NCBI GenBank assembly: GCA_003225215.1
Contig: QIBC01000008.1
Location: forward strand, 253 to 53,512
DNA length: 53,260 bases
Direction: 5' to 3'
Source of the DNA: Acidobacteriota bacterium
Lineage (GTDB): Bacteria > Acidobacteriota > Terriglobia > Terriglobales > Acidobacteriaceae
In this document: positions 1 through 9,035 of the stretch, piece by piece
Position numbering within the stretch: the first letter of the stretch is position 1
Layout of the letters: every line of letters starts with the position of its first letter
Position numbers and translations under genes: made by a program
Notes under the pieces: generated by a model
The model's database searches: none
What the model was told of the DNA's origin: nothing
Seen by the model: the letters and a program-made list of their open reading frames with translations, nothing else

Positions 1-1377
1 TTTGCTCCACTCACGCATCTGGCGCGCTGGATCGAGCGTCGGCAACTGACCTCAGAGCGGCTCACGCAGCTTTACCTGTCTCGTCTCGGGAAGTTCGATC
101 CCAAGGTAAGGTGTGTGATCACGCTTACTCCCGAATTGGCACTCAGGCAAGCGAAGCAAGCTGATCGGGAGATCGCCTCCGGCAAGTACCGCGGTCCTCT
201 GCACGGTATCCCATGGGGCGCAAAAGACCTTCTCGACACGGCCGGAGTCCCGACAACCTATGGCGCCGAGCCGTTCAGGGACCGCATACCCAACGAGGAT
301 GCAGTCGTCGTAAAACGACTGCACGACGCGGGCGCGGTGCTGGTTGCTAAATTGAGTCTTGGCGCGCTGGCGCTGAACGATATCTGGTTCGGTGGACAAA
401 CGATGAATCCGTGGCTCCTCGAAGAGGGATCGTCAGGCTCCAGCGCCGGCCCAGCCGCTGCCGTGGCCGCTGGACTGGTCGGGTTCGCGATTGGAAGCGA
501 GACGGGTGGAAGTATCGTCTCGCCAAGCACGCGTTGCGGCATTACCGGCCTGCGGCCTACCTACGGCCGCGTGCCACGAACGGGAGCGATGACCCTTTGC
601 TGGTCGCTCGATAAGCTGGGGGCGATGACGCGCCGCGTGGAAGATGCGCTGCTCGTACTGCATGCCATTTCGGGACCGGATAAAGGCGATCTGTCCAGCG
701 TGCCCAGCAAGCTGGATTTCGATGCCAATGCTTCGGTGAGCGGTCTGCGCGTGGGTTATTTTCCAGCCTGGATGAAAGAAAGCCCGGCCACTGACGTAGA
801 TCGGGCCGCTCTGGAAGCAGTTAGCAAAGTCGGGATGGTTCCAGCCGAAGTCTCTCTCCCAAATTGGCCCTACGATTCGCTCGACATAATCCTCTTCGCC
901 GAAGCCGCGGCTGCCTTCGAAGAGCTGACTCTTAGCCACAAAGTCGACGAACTCAAAGTGCAGGTACCGGATGCTTGGCCGAACACGTTTCGCCAGTCGC
1001 GGTTCCTCTCGGCAGTGGATTTCGTGCAGTGCGACCGCTTTCGGCGAAAAGTCGCGGTCGAAATGGCGCGCCTGTTCTCCAAAGTGGATCTGCTGCTGGT
1101 GCCGTCGTTACGCGACGAGATGCTCACCATCACCAACTTCACCGGACATCCGTCGCTGACACTTCGCGCCGGCTTCTTCGAGGTTTCACAAGCTCGCAGC
1201 GATTGGGCTCCCGATCCGGCGCATCCGCTACCGAAGTTTTCGCCGCCGCGCCGAGTGCCTCATGGGGTAACGCTCATTGGGCGATTATTTGATGAAGGCA
1301 CCATAGCTCGTGCGGGGCTTGCACTCGAACGCAACCTTGCGGTGGCCGATGAAAGACCGCCGGGTTTTGGGCTCTAA
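1..1377 (+). CDS. Amidase signature-family hydrolase, 5' truncated by the window edge
   Basis: The reading frame is open from base 1, so the true start lies upstream of the window; the GTG at 115 is only an internal codon. The amidase signature is clear: a lysine in GAKDLL (residue 37 counted from base 115), the GSSGSSAG serine loop and the ETGGSI motif. Together these form the Ser-cisSer-Lys triad of this family, which hydrolyses amide bonds (GatA-like amidases, indole-acetamide hydrolases). No gatB or gatC neighbour is visible, and the C-terminal half resembles stand-alone amidases more than GatA, so I would not call it gatA. The gene ends with TAA at 1375-1377. The substrate is unknown. 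Confidence 0.9.
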   Translation, partial: FAPLTHLARWIERRQLTSERLTQLYLSRLGKFDPKVRCVITLTPELALRQAKQADREIASGKYRGPLHGIPWGAKDLLDTAGVPTTYGAEPFRDRIPNEDAVVVKRLHDAGAVLVAKLSLGALALNDIWFGGQTMNPWLLEEGSSGSSAGPAAAVAAGLVGFAIGSETGGSIVSPSTRCGITGLRPTYGRVPRTGAMTLCWSLDKLGAMTRRVEDALLVLHAISGPDKGDLSSVPSKLDFDANASVSGLRVGYFPAWMKESPATDVDRAALEAVSKVGMVPAEVSLPNWPYDSLDIILFAEAAAAFEELTLSHKVDELKVQVPDAWPNTFRQSRFLSAVDFVQCDRFRRKVAVEMARLFSKVDLLLVPSLRDEMLTITNFTGHPSLTLRAGFFEVSQARSDWAPDPAHPLPKFSPPRRVPHGVTLIGRLFDEGTIARAGLALERNLAVADERPPGFGL

Positions 1378-1398
1378 GGGTGTTGAGTCTCATCCACT

Positions 1399-1569
1399 GT
1401 CATCCTGAGGGCCCGACGTTGGCCGAAGGATATCCCGGAATTCATCAATCTTAATTGCACTTTCCGGGCTCTTTCACCAGGATTCTGGCCAAAGAGCCAA
1501 GGACGCAGCAATCAAGTCTGAAGTATTCCGGGAGATCCTTCGGCCAACGTCGGGCCCCAGGGATGACAG
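1399..1569. repeat. Inverted-repeat element with about 42-nt arms
   Basis: The left arm (1399-1440) carries GTCATCCTGAGGGCCCGACG and reads on into a CCGAAGGAT motif. The right arm (1526-1569) is nearly its reverse complement. About 85 nt separate the arms. This looks like an intergenic palindromic repeat between the amidase and peroxiredoxin genes. The rest of 1378-1840 shows no convincing gene. Confidence 0.75.
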
Positions 1570-1851
1570 TTCATGATTGACACGAAGCTCATTTCAGCAT
1601 TTTTCGGCGCATGTAAGGCCAGTTGTTCGCTCAAGCCGCGCCGCTTCAAAACCGTTTTCTGCAAGGCGAATCAGGACAAGCTTGGTTCTCCAGGCAGCTT
1701 ATCGGCGTGCGATAGGCAGAATTGCCGGGACGGAAGGCACGGCTAATCCAGCCGTGAAGTACAATCCGGAAATTCCTCGTTACACTGTTCTTGCTAGAAG
1801 GAAGGATCATTCCAGGGAAGAACTCTGGAAGCACGAGACCAGGAGACAAAT

Positions 1852-2508
1852 ATGTTGCGCATAAACGATGAAGCCCCCAATTTCACCGCAGAAACTTCGC
1901 AGGGCACGATCAACTTCCACGAATGGATCGGCAACGGCTGGGCCATCTTATTCTCACATCCTAAGGACTTCACTCCGGTGTGCACCACCGAGCTCGGTTA
2001 CATGGCTGGCCTGCAGCCGGAATTTGAGAAGCGCAGTTGCAAGATCATCGGATTGAGTGTGGACCCGGTCAGCAGTCACAGCAAGTGGAAGGTGGACATC
2101 GAAGAGACCCAAGGCCACAAGGTGAACTACCCGATGATCGGGGATCCGGAACTCAAGGTCGCGAAACTCTATGACATGCTGCCTGCCGACTCGGGCGATA
2201 CTTCCGAGGGCCGCACCGCCGCGACCAACGCTACGGTACGAACCGTGTTCGTGGTCGGACCAGACAAAAGAATCAAGCTGATGCTCAGTTATCCAATGAG
2301 CACCGGCCGCAACTTCGACGAAGTGCTGCGCGTGCTGGATTCCATCCAGCTCACGGCCAAGCACAAGGTAGCTACGCCGGTGAACTGGAAGCAGGGGGAT
2401 GACGTGATCATTCTGACCTCGGTGGGGGAGGAAGAAGCCAGGCAGAAGTTTCCCGGAGGCTGGAAGGCGCCGCGACCGTATTTGCGGATTGTGCCTCAGC
2501 CGAAGTAG
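1852..2508 (+). CDS. 1-Cys peroxiredoxin (AhpC/TSA, Prx6 type)
   Basis: Thiol peroxidase predicted to reduce hydrogen peroxide, organic hydroperoxides or peroxynitrite in the cytoplasm. The 218-residue length fits the Prx6 subfamily, which is longer than AhpC because of its C-terminal extension. The active site reads PKDFTPVCTTE with the peroxidatic cysteine at residue 44. No resolving cysteine is seen at the usual 2-Cys position. The C-terminal segment contains the NWKQGDDVII motif typical of Prx6 enzymes. An AGGAGA ribosome-binding site at 1841-1846 supports the ATG at 1852. It appears monocistronic; a string of hairpins follows the stop. Confidence 0.95.
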   Translation: MLRINDEAPNFTAETSQGTINFHEWIGNGWAILFSHPKDFTPVCTTELGYMAGLQPEFEKRSCKIIGLSVDPVSSHSKWKVDIEETQGHKVNYPMIGDPELKVAKLYDMLPADSGDTSEGRTAATNATVRTVFVVGPDKRIKLMLSYPMSTGRNFDEVLRVLDSIQLTAKHKVATPVNWKQGDDVIILTSVGEEEARQKFPGGWKAPRPYLRIVPQPK

Positions 2509-2523
2509 AAGCACTCGAGAGGA

Positions 2524-2760
2524 GTGCCGTGCCTTCTGCGGCACGCATGAGAGTACCCCGGAGTGAAACTCCGGGTTTCCAGATTGCGCGCGCAAGTCCC
2601 GCGTTGTTTGCGGGACGACTAAATTGACTTTCGACGGGATCGACAATTCAGCCGTCCGGCTACAAGCCGGACTAGATTCTTGGAACAATGTCCACCGGGG
2701 TTGGTGCCCCGGGCTATTCTCACCCGTGCCGCAAAAACCGGGCACGCTCCGGCCCGGCTA
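2524..2760. repeat. Cluster of short palindromes between convergent genes
   Basis: At least four perfect hairpins lie in about 150 nt: GTGCCG/CGGCAC (2524-2544), CCCGGAGT-gaa-ACTCCGGG followed by TTT (2557-2578), GTCCCGC/GCGGGAC (2596-2616) and GTCCGGCT-aca-AGCCGGAC (2654-2672). A further GC-rich pair lies near 2694-2711. The second may act as a terminator for the peroxiredoxin gene. The stem sequences differ from each other, so this is an array of unrelated small palindromes, similar in style to those inside the ybeY-corC linker near 33,300-33,400. Confidence 0.7.
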
Positions 2761-2799
2761 ATTTGCACAGCCCTGCAGCAAGCTGCGTCTCTTCACTCC

Positions 2800-4119
2800 C
2801 TAAGCCGTCGGCAGTTCCACCCGCCGCGCGATGTGGTCCTTGATCCAGTGCGCGTCCCACCACTCTTTGGGATCGATTTGCACTCCTTCGAGCTGCATGC
2901 TGAAGTGGATGTGGTCGCCTCCGGCCATGCCGGTCATGCCGCTTTTGCCCATCACCTGTCCGCGTTTGACCGTGTCGCCTTCGTGGACATCAATCTCGCT
3001 GAGGTGCCCGTAGATCGTCTGCAGACCATAGCCATGGTCGACGACAATGCAGTTGCCATAGATTCCGAGCGGCGCGGCCCAGACCACGCGACCGTCATTC
3101 GACGCCTGCACGCCCACATGCTGCGTGCTCGACAGGTCGTATCCGAGGTGGGTCTGCTGATCGATCCTCTTGCCGTTGTAGATGTAATTGCGCACATCGG
3201 CGAAATTGGCCTCGACCTTGGTGTTGGGCTGCTGCAGAAACGGCTGCGACCACAGAAACTTCGGCTCTGTTTTCGTCTTCAGATTTGCGAGCGTCTCGTT
3301 GTTCGCCTTCCGCATCTCGCTGTTGATGCGTACGAAGCGCTCGACCATGTCCCCGGAGCCATTCGGATCGAGTTCGTTTACGACTTTCTCAATGAACTTG
3401 TCGTCGATTTGCAGATCGCGGACGCGGTACTTTGGTTGTTCCCGTTTCGGGAAGTTGATGACCATCTGTCCATGCGCCTCGTCGCCGCCGGGTCCGGTGG
3501 CATAGACCAAGGGCGTAACGTTCAGAGGCATGTTCCAGGCAAACGCAAAGAGAGAGAATTGGCCAGATTTCCCGCCCGGCATCGGCCAGCCGCGAAAGGT
3601 CTCGTCACCAACGCGAACGCCAGACGCGGTCGGCGAGCCCGAGACGTTGTAGGTGACCAGATCGGCCATGCCGACGTACAGGTAGTGCTGGTCGGAATCG
3701 ACGCTCACCTTCACCGGCTGAGTTACGACGGTCACATCGCGCGCAACCTCGACTGTCTGACCGCGAAAGTCGTTCGAGGTGGCCGCAACGATCAAACGAG
3801 CAGGACCGCCTTTGAGCTGTGGAGTACTCTTCACTCCAGCCGTAAACTTCAGCGTGTGCTCAGGCGCCTTACGCAGCCAGCGAAACCGCCGCGCCGGATG
3901 CTCCACGTTAGCCAGCTTGTAACGCTCGCCGTTCTGCTCGATGTACGCTGCGGCCCGGCGTATCCCATGAGGATCTGCGATGCTCACCGCAACCGGCGTT
4001 GCCTGGCCAATCGTGCTGACCGAAGCCGGAAGGGTGACAACCGGAGTCGCTGAGAGCGTGAAAAGAAGAAGGACCGCAATAACAATGAGGAGAAGTAAGA
4101 ATCCTATGAAGGCTCGCAT
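2800..4119 (-). CDS. M23-family (LytM-like) zinc metallopeptidase, membrane anchored
   Basis: Predicted peptidoglycan endopeptidase. Residues 1-24 form a signal anchor (MRAFIGFLLLLIVIAVLLLF) with no obvious cleavage site. The middle, roughly 30-300, is a poorly recognisable beta-rich extension. The peptidase domain occupies about 310-410 and has the full M23 metal/catalytic set: H324 and D328 in HLGYD, H372 in YGHLS, and H403-x-H405 in GDHIHF. With all these residues kept, the enzyme is probably active rather than an EnvC/NlpD-type activator. The 439-residue length and long N-terminal extension suggest a periplasmic, inner-membrane-tethered cell-wall hydrolase. It is convergent with the peroxiredoxin gene, with the palindrome cluster between them. 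Confidence 0.9.
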   Translation of the reverse strand: MRAFIGFLLLLIVIAVLLLFTLSATPVVTLPASVSTIGQATPVAVSIADPHGIRRAAAYIEQNGERYKLANVEHPARRFRWLRKAPEHTLKFTAGVKSTPQLKGGPARLIVAATSNDFRGQTVEVARDVTVVTQPVKVSVDSDQHYLYVGMADLVTYNVSGSPTASGVRVGDETFRGWPMPGGKSGQFSLFAFAWNMPLNVTPLVYATGPGGDEAHGQMVINFPKREQPKYRVRDLQIDDKFIEKVVNELDPNGSGDMVERFVRINSEMRKANNETLANLKTKTEPKFLWSQPFLQQPNTKVEANFADVRNYIYNGKRIDQQTHLGYDLSSTQHVGVQASNDGRVVWAAPLGIYGNCIVVDHGYGLQTIYGHLSEIDVHEGDTVKRGQVMGKSGMTGMAGGDHIHFSMQLEGVQIDPKEWWDAHWIKDHIARRVELPTA

Positions 4120-4218
4120 TTTGAAAATCCAGAATAGCAGGTGAGAGCCTGCAAGTGTTTGGCTATGCTGCAGGCACTTTGTTGCATTTTCCTAGAGATC
4201 CATTTCAGAGTTTGAACG

Positions 4219-4553
4219 TGAATATTTGCTCTGGTCTGTGGGGAGATCACGAAGAGTCCACATCCCTCACGCGTCAACAAGCTGCTCGGCGAATTAGCCC
4301 AAGGTTCTACTCCATGGGCCGTTCGATCTGAGAAGTATTCTGGCGTCTCCTTTCTCTATGCTCGCCGAAACCAGGATCGCACCCGGCTATGCTCGAGCGG
4401 GTTGTGCTCAATCAGGCGCAACCGCCAACCTGATTCACGATGCACACATTGTGGCTCTGTGTCTTCGAACATGGAGTGACCGAACTCCTGACAGCTGATC
4501 GGGACTTTACCCGGTTCTCCGGTCTAAAGATCAACAATCCTTTCATCCCATAA
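4219..4553 (+). pseudogene. Degenerate vapC-type PIN-domain toxin gene
   Basis: No intact frame exists, but pieces of a VapC-family PIN protein can be read in order by changing frame. From about 4273 one frame gives VNKLLGELAQGSTPWAV. From about 4432 another gives NLIHDAHIVALC, and after a further frame change the sequence continues as FEHGVTELLTADRDFTRF and then GLKINNPFIP before TAA at 4551-4553. The DAHI and TADRDF motifs correspond to the conserved PIN acidic residues near the C-terminus of these toxins. At least two frameshifts are needed, so it cannot make toxin. No antitoxin gene is recognisable upstream. The rest of 4120-4656 shows nothing else. Confidence 0.75.
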
Positions 4554-4656
4554 AACCAAAGCGGGTTAAGTAATTTTCTCTGTCACCAATCTGGCCACCC
4601 TGCAGGTGTAGTTCTCGTCCAAGCTGCCAGAATCCATTCCATTCTGGGGTTGTAGG

Positions 4657-5827
4657 ATGCTTAGAAATATTTGCATTAGCGCTTGCGCCGCCATCATCGC
4701 TCTTTCACTGGCGGCCTGTGGACGAGGTCTTTCCTCGAATTCATCTACGGCAGGCAACACACCATCGCCTTCCAGTTCCCAGCCCGGCGGCAGCGGCAAC
4801 TCTGGTGGGAGTAGCGGAAGCGGCTCCGGTAGCGCAGGGAGCGGCGGTTCCGGAGGCAGTTCTGGGGGTGGTTCCAGTTCGGGAACTGTTCAGTACGTGT
4901 ATGTAGCTAATCAGGAGACCTTCAATGTCTCCGGTTACAAGATCAATGCCGACGGCACGCTTACCCCGGTGCCAGGATCGCCTTACCCCGTGCCGGGCAG
5001 CCCTCCCCACATCTTCGATCCGACTTACCTGGCGCGTGTCGGCAATTTTCTCTACGCCTCGGGTTCCGATCCCAACAGCAGCAACGGCATCACCGGATTC
5101 AAAATCAACTCAGCCGATGGCAGCCTGACGAAGTTCAATCCGAGCCAGGGAGATGCAGGCAGCTACTTCTTCCTGTCTGCCGACACGCAGCGTGGAGTGA
5201 TTTACGCGTCTGGGACCGGTCCGGCCGGCAAGGGCTCGACGAGTGTTAATTCGGGAATCTCGGCATTTAAGGTCAATAGCGATGGCACGCTCACCCTGAT
5301 CGGCGGCCAAGTGCAGCAGGTGACGAGCACGCCGCCCGGCACAACGCCGGTGGACGGGGCGTTGGCAGTCGATGCCCAGGGCCGCTTCCTTTTTGACTTC
5401 TTCTTCAACAAGATTCATGTCTTCCCGCGGAATCCGGATGGCTCGCTTGGAGCCGAAGTGTCGCAATTCAGGGCCACAAAGCGAGCTGAGTTCGCTGGCG
5501 CTCTCGCATGACGGCTCAGTGTTATTTGGCACCCAGGAGGAGCGCAACCAGGTTCTTTCGTTCACGATTGATCGCAGTAGCGGCATGCCGACTCTGGCGT
5601 CGACCACTCCTGCGGGAACTCGGCCCAACAGTGCGGCTGTCGATGTGAGTAATCGCTTCGTGTATGTGACGAATGGCTCCTCGAATATCAGCAAGAACAA
5701 TGATCACGAGGGATCGGCCAACCTGTCGGAGTACACGGTGACGCCTGCCGGAATCATGACCCAACTTCCGGGATCGCCGATTGCGACAGGCGCTGCGCCA
5801 AAGGCGGTAGTAGTAGCTTCGTTTTAG
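4657..5827 (+). pseudogene. Beta-propeller (YVTN/lactonase-like) lipoprotein gene, frameshifted
   Basis: The first frame encodes a lipoprotein signal ending at SLAAC (Cys 21), then a Gly/Ser-rich linker (about 25-76), then propeller blades such as QYVYVANQETFNVSGYKIN and repeated DGTLTPVPGSP-like strands. It stops at 5511. The continuation is in the +1-shifted frame from about 5465 to TAA at 5827 (SSLALSHDGSVLFGTQEE, then RFVYVTNGSSN). The two parts join logically into a protein of about 390 residues of the 7-bladed lactonase/YVTN type. The frame change falls within 5455-5505. It is either a recent mutation or a sequencing error; the good preservation on both sides favours recent or artefactual. 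Predicted role: surface or periplasmic binding protein or lactonase. Confidence 0.8.
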
Positions 5828-5836
5828 AGCGCAGCG

Positions 5837-7495
5837 CTACGTTACTAATACCTTGATATCGGGAAAGCCCATCAGCTTGAGAATGAAATAATTGACTGCG
5901 GCTTCCCCGGGATCGTCGGAGAAACAGACGAGCTCTGCGTATCTTGGGACTCCGGCCTTGGCTAGTACGGCCCAGATATCTTTCGCGGACTTCGGTGTTC
6001 CATCGGCATTCAGCAGATCGGTGTACGGCACGTGAACAACTTTCCCATTCTGGTTCTTAGCAGGCAAGTCCTTTCCGGAAGCGATGTACACCTTGGGATA
6101 GATTCCCTGAGTACTCTTCGCGTCCGTAATGGCCACGTCTTTACGGAAGTTCTCGGGATAAGAAGTGGGAGGAATGGATAAGTCGCGCGGTCCCTTCTTG
6201 GGACCCACAACGGTTGCTTCCTTTTTGACCTGCTGACCTTGCTTTGTCCACGTATCCATGGAGTCCATGAAAAGCGAGACTTTTTTCTGCCCCAGTTTTT
6301 CAAGCATTACGAATGCCAGCGCCGAGTCCTTGGTCAGTCCAGCGCCTGAGACGACGACAGCCTCATCAGACGCATTCACTCCGGCCGGGCCAAGAATCTG
6401 GGCCAGCTTGGCAGGATTGGCGGCATTGCTCTTGAAGACATCTCCAGGGATGTTGAGTGAAAAAGGTATGTGCCCCTGGCTGAATGCCTCAGCAGGCCGC
6501 ACATCCACGATGCTGACGGGCGCGCCCAAGAACATCCTTATCATCTGGCCGCTCCAAAATTGCAGCCAGCCTGTTTCCCGCATCAGGTACGGAGCATCGA
6601 ACGTCCAATACGGCAGTTGTCTTTGATCGGAGAGCCACCCCAGCTCGGATTCCGGGTAGAGTTTCACTTTGGGATAATCCGCTACGAACTTAGCTGCGAA
6701 AAACGGCACCGTGGCGGCCACCCCACCTCCGCAGTACGTGTAGATCTGTTGTTCCGGCCTTACGCCCAAATAGGTGAGCATCTTCTTTATTTCTTCGGGC
6801 GACTTGAAGGTCTTGTCCGGATTGTAAAAGTCTTCACTCGGCGCCATGATTCCATTCGGAATATGGCCGGCCCTGTCGAAGGGAGCGACTGCTCCAAAGT
6901 GCCATGCGGGCTCGAGTCCTTCCACTAAAGCATTATTGGCGGTGTCTCCGGATGCGGTAAGAACCTCTGGCAGCCCACCTCTCAGGTCGTCGTTAAGTTT
7001 CGTGACTTTGAACGAGCCGTTCTTCGGGAGCGGGGCAATGTCTTTCGTTACGGGCAGCCCTTGCTGCTGCCATTTAGAGAGCCCTCCATCCAGCACGAAG
7101 AGGTTCTGTTCGGGAACACCGTGATAATCGAGGTCGAAGAAGAGCCTGGTGGCAAGCTGATCGCCACCTTTGTCGTACATCACGATCTTTTTCGCCGGAC
7201 TGATTCCCCAGGATTGAAAGAGCTGTTCTATCTTTGCGTCCGATATTCCCCCGAAACCATACGCGAATAGGTCATAGATATTTACGCCAATCGCGCCGGG
7301 AACGTGTTGTTTTGCGTAGGTCTCAGGTGAGGCGTCGAGTATTACGACATCGGGATTTGTTAGATTCTTTGCCAGCCAGCTGACATCGACAAGATTACGT
7401 CGAATTCCGTCTTCCGCCATCGCTGTCACAGGCTGCGCCAGCATCAGGCTGCCGGCAACGCCGAGAACGAAACAATGTCTCAAAACCTTCAACAT
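5837..7495 (-). CDS. Secreted multi-module rhodanese-like sulfurtransferase
   Basis: I chose the ATG at 7495 because GGAGG lies five bases upstream and it starts directly at a signal peptide (MLKVLRHCFVLGVAGSLMLA). The 552-residue protein carries four rhodanese-like modules. Module 1 has the ILDASPETYAKQHVPGA signature but KGGDQLA where the catalytic loop should be. Module 2 has a proper loop with cysteine (TYCGGGVAA). Module 3 (VDVRPAEAFSQGHIPF) has SGAGLTK without cysteine. Module 4 has VCFSDDPGEAA with a candidate cysteine. The inactive-active alternation resembles two tandem TST-type enzymes. Predicted periplasmic sulfur transfer; substrate unknown. Convergent with the beta-propeller gene 9 bp away. 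Confidence 0.88.
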   Translation of the reverse strand: MLKVLRHCFVLGVAGSLMLAQPVTAMAEDGIRRNLVDVSWLAKNLTNPDVVILDASPETYAKQHVPGAIGVNIYDLFAYGFGGISDAKIEQLFQSWGISPAKKIVMYDKGGDQLATRLFFDLDYHGVPEQNLFVLDGGLSKWQQQGLPVTKDIAPLPKNGSFKVTKLNDDLRGGLPEVLTASGDTANNALVEGLEPAWHFGAVAPFDRAGHIPNGIMAPSEDFYNPDKTFKSPEEIKKMLTYLGVRPEQQIYTYCGGGVAATVPFFAAKFVADYPKVKLYPESELGWLSDQRQLPYWTFDAPYLMRETGWLQFWSGQMIRMFLGAPVSIVDVRPAEAFSQGHIPFSLNIPGDVFKSNAANPAKLAQILGPAGVNASDEAVVVSGAGLTKDSALAFVMLEKLGQKKVSLFMDSMDTWTKQGQQVKKEATVVGPKKGPRDLSIPPTSYPENFRKDVAITDAKSTQGIYPKVYIASGKDLPAKNQNGKVVHVPYTDLLNADGTPKSAKDIWAVLAKAGVPRYAELVCFSDDPGEAAVNYFILKLMGFPDIKVLVT

Positions 7496-7782
7496 GTTAG
7501 CCTCCGTCGCTTGGTCCTTCCCGGGCGAATTTCCCAGGGGTTGCGTTCGAGAAATCGGAGCTTGCACTTACCTGGACTCTGTTGTGAGCTGGAAATTAAC
7601 AAGAAGCCCAAAGGAGCCGAGAGGGCTCGATGTAGACTCATACGCGAACCTCTGCCTATGAGTTCCGGTTTTCTCTTGGCGGCGACTTTGGGGGTGGCGC
7701 AGTCTTGCCCTGTTCGCGGTAACCTTCCAACTTGCTTTTAACCAGCAGCGCTGGAATCCCCGATCTCTGCATCCCAATTGGC

Positions 7783-8706
7783 ATGGCAAAGATCAAAGTG
7801 GAGCGTCCCAGTTGGAGAGCGCTGCTCCGGCGGCATAAGTTCCTGCAGCTACCAGCAGCTCACGATGCACTCAGCGCCAAGCTAATCCAGCGCGCCGGTT
7901 TCGTTGCCTACCAGATTGGCGGATTCGCATTGGAGGGCGCCCGCTTCGGCGTTCCCGATATCGATCTGATTCGCTTCGGCGAGAAGTCCGCGGCGGTGCG
8001 GGAGATTATTGGCGCTTCCGAGTTGCCGGTGCTAGTCGATTGCGACGACGGGTATGGGGACGTAAAGAACATCACCCATACGGTGAATGTCTACGAGCAG
8101 ATGGGAGTCTCTGCCATTTTTATCGAGGACCAAAAGCCTCCGAAGCGCTGCGGGCACATGGCCGGAAAGGAAGTGGTCCCGCCCGAGGAGATGGCGGAGA
8201 AGATTCGCGCGGCCGCGGCCGCTCGATCTGATAAGGATTCCATTTTCATTATTGCGCGCACCGATGCCGAAGAAGTGAACGGGCTCGATGACGCGATGCA
8301 TCGCTGCGAGCGCTATTTGAAAGCTGGAGCCGATGCCATCTACATCGAAGCCGAGAACAGCGAAAAAGACCTGAGGCGCATCGCACGCGCCTTCAAGGGC
8401 GAACACAAGGTGGTGAATGTCTTTGAGGGCGGCGGAAAGTCGCCCTGGATGAGCCCAGAGCAGCTTCAGAATCTCGGCTTCGCCATGGCCCTATATCCCA
8501 CCACGGTGCTGTTTCGCATGACGCATGCCATCGAAGATGCTCTCGCAACCTTGCGATCCGGCAAGCCGATGGATGAAAACCTGGCAGTTTCGATGAAGGA
8601 CTTTGAGCTGATCGTCAACCTCCCAAAATGGGCGCTGGTGGAATCCAAGTTTCGCTCTGGCCCGCTAGCCAAGGTACGGAAAGCGATAGACAAAATGCTC
8701 GCCTAA
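7783..8706 (+). CDS. Isocitrate lyase / PEP mutase superfamily enzyme
   Basis: TIM-barrel enzyme family that cleaves or forms C-C or C-P bonds in 2-hydroxy or 2-oxo acids (methylisocitrate lyase, oxaloacetate decarboxylase, PEP mutase). The metal-binding DCDDGYGD motif is at residues 86-93, the active-site loop KRCGH has its cysteine at residue 123, and the strand IIARTDA follows. The Cys in KRCGH favours lyase chemistry over PEP mutase. The loop is not the exact KKCGH of PrpB, and no prp genes are nearby, so a specific substrate cannot be given. I chose the ATG at 7783 because the family begins close to this point; an upstream start at 7732 is possible. No strong ribosome-binding site is seen. 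Confidence 0.88.
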   Translation: MAKIKVERPSWRALLRRHKFLQLPAAHDALSAKLIQRAGFVAYQIGGFALEGARFGVPDIDLIRFGEKSAAVREIIGASELPVLVDCDDGYGDVKNITHTVNVYEQMGVSAIFIEDQKPPKRCGHMAGKEVVPPEEMAEKIRAAAAARSDKDSIFIIARTDAEEVNGLDDAMHRCERYLKAGADAIYIEAENSEKDLRRIARAFKGEHKVVNVFEGGGKSPWMSPEQLQNLGFAMALYPTTVLFRMTHAIEDALATLRSGKPMDENLAVSMKDFELIVNLPKWALVESKFRSGPLAKVRKAIDKMLA

Positions 8707-8823
8707 GTCACTTCCCACCGCAGGGGTTAGGAGAGTTATGCGTCTGAAGGTCCTCCGTTGCGCGTGGTTCACGGTGCTACTACACTCGTGACAGCACACT
8801 ACTGTTGTTTTGAAAGGGCAGAT

Positions 8824-9027
8824 ATGGCGCGAGGTACAGTGAAGTGGTTCAACGATGCAAAGGGCTTCGGATTCATAACGCCGGACGATGGCGGCAAGGA
8901 TCTGTTTGTTCATCACAGCGCAATCCAGGGAGACGGCTTCAAGTCGCTGAGTGAAGGCGAAAAGGTCGAGTACGAACCGCAGCAGGGTCAGAAGGGACCC
9001 CAGGCAGCCAACGTCCGGAAGGTCTGA
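8824..9027 (+). CDS. CspA-family cold-shock protein
   Basis: A 67-residue single cold-shock domain with RNP1 (KGFGFI) and RNP2-like (LFVHHSAI) nucleic-acid-binding motifs. It binds single-stranded RNA/DNA and acts as an RNA chaperone. The upstream in-frame start at 8758 would add 22 residues that no Csp has, so the ATG at 8824 is preferred; AAGGGCAG precedes it. The C-terminus ([12 protein letters not shown]) is canonical. A zinc-ribbon gene converges on it from the other strand, 8 bp from its stop. Confidence 0.95.
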   Translation: MARGTVKWFNDAKGFGFITPDDGGKDLFVHHSAIQGDGFKSLSEGEKVEYEPQQGQKGPQAANVRKV

Positions 9028-9035
9028 AGCAAAAA

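Noticed and set aside
1577-1864. 95-codon plus-strand frame ahead of the peroxiredoxin gene
   Set aside because: It overlaps the peroxiredoxin start and ribosome-binding site and has no protein-like features.
2680-4053. Long plus-strand frame of 457 codons
   Set aside because: It is the antisense shadow of the M23 peptidase gene, which has all its catalytic residues; the plus-strand product is Arg/His-rich with no motif.
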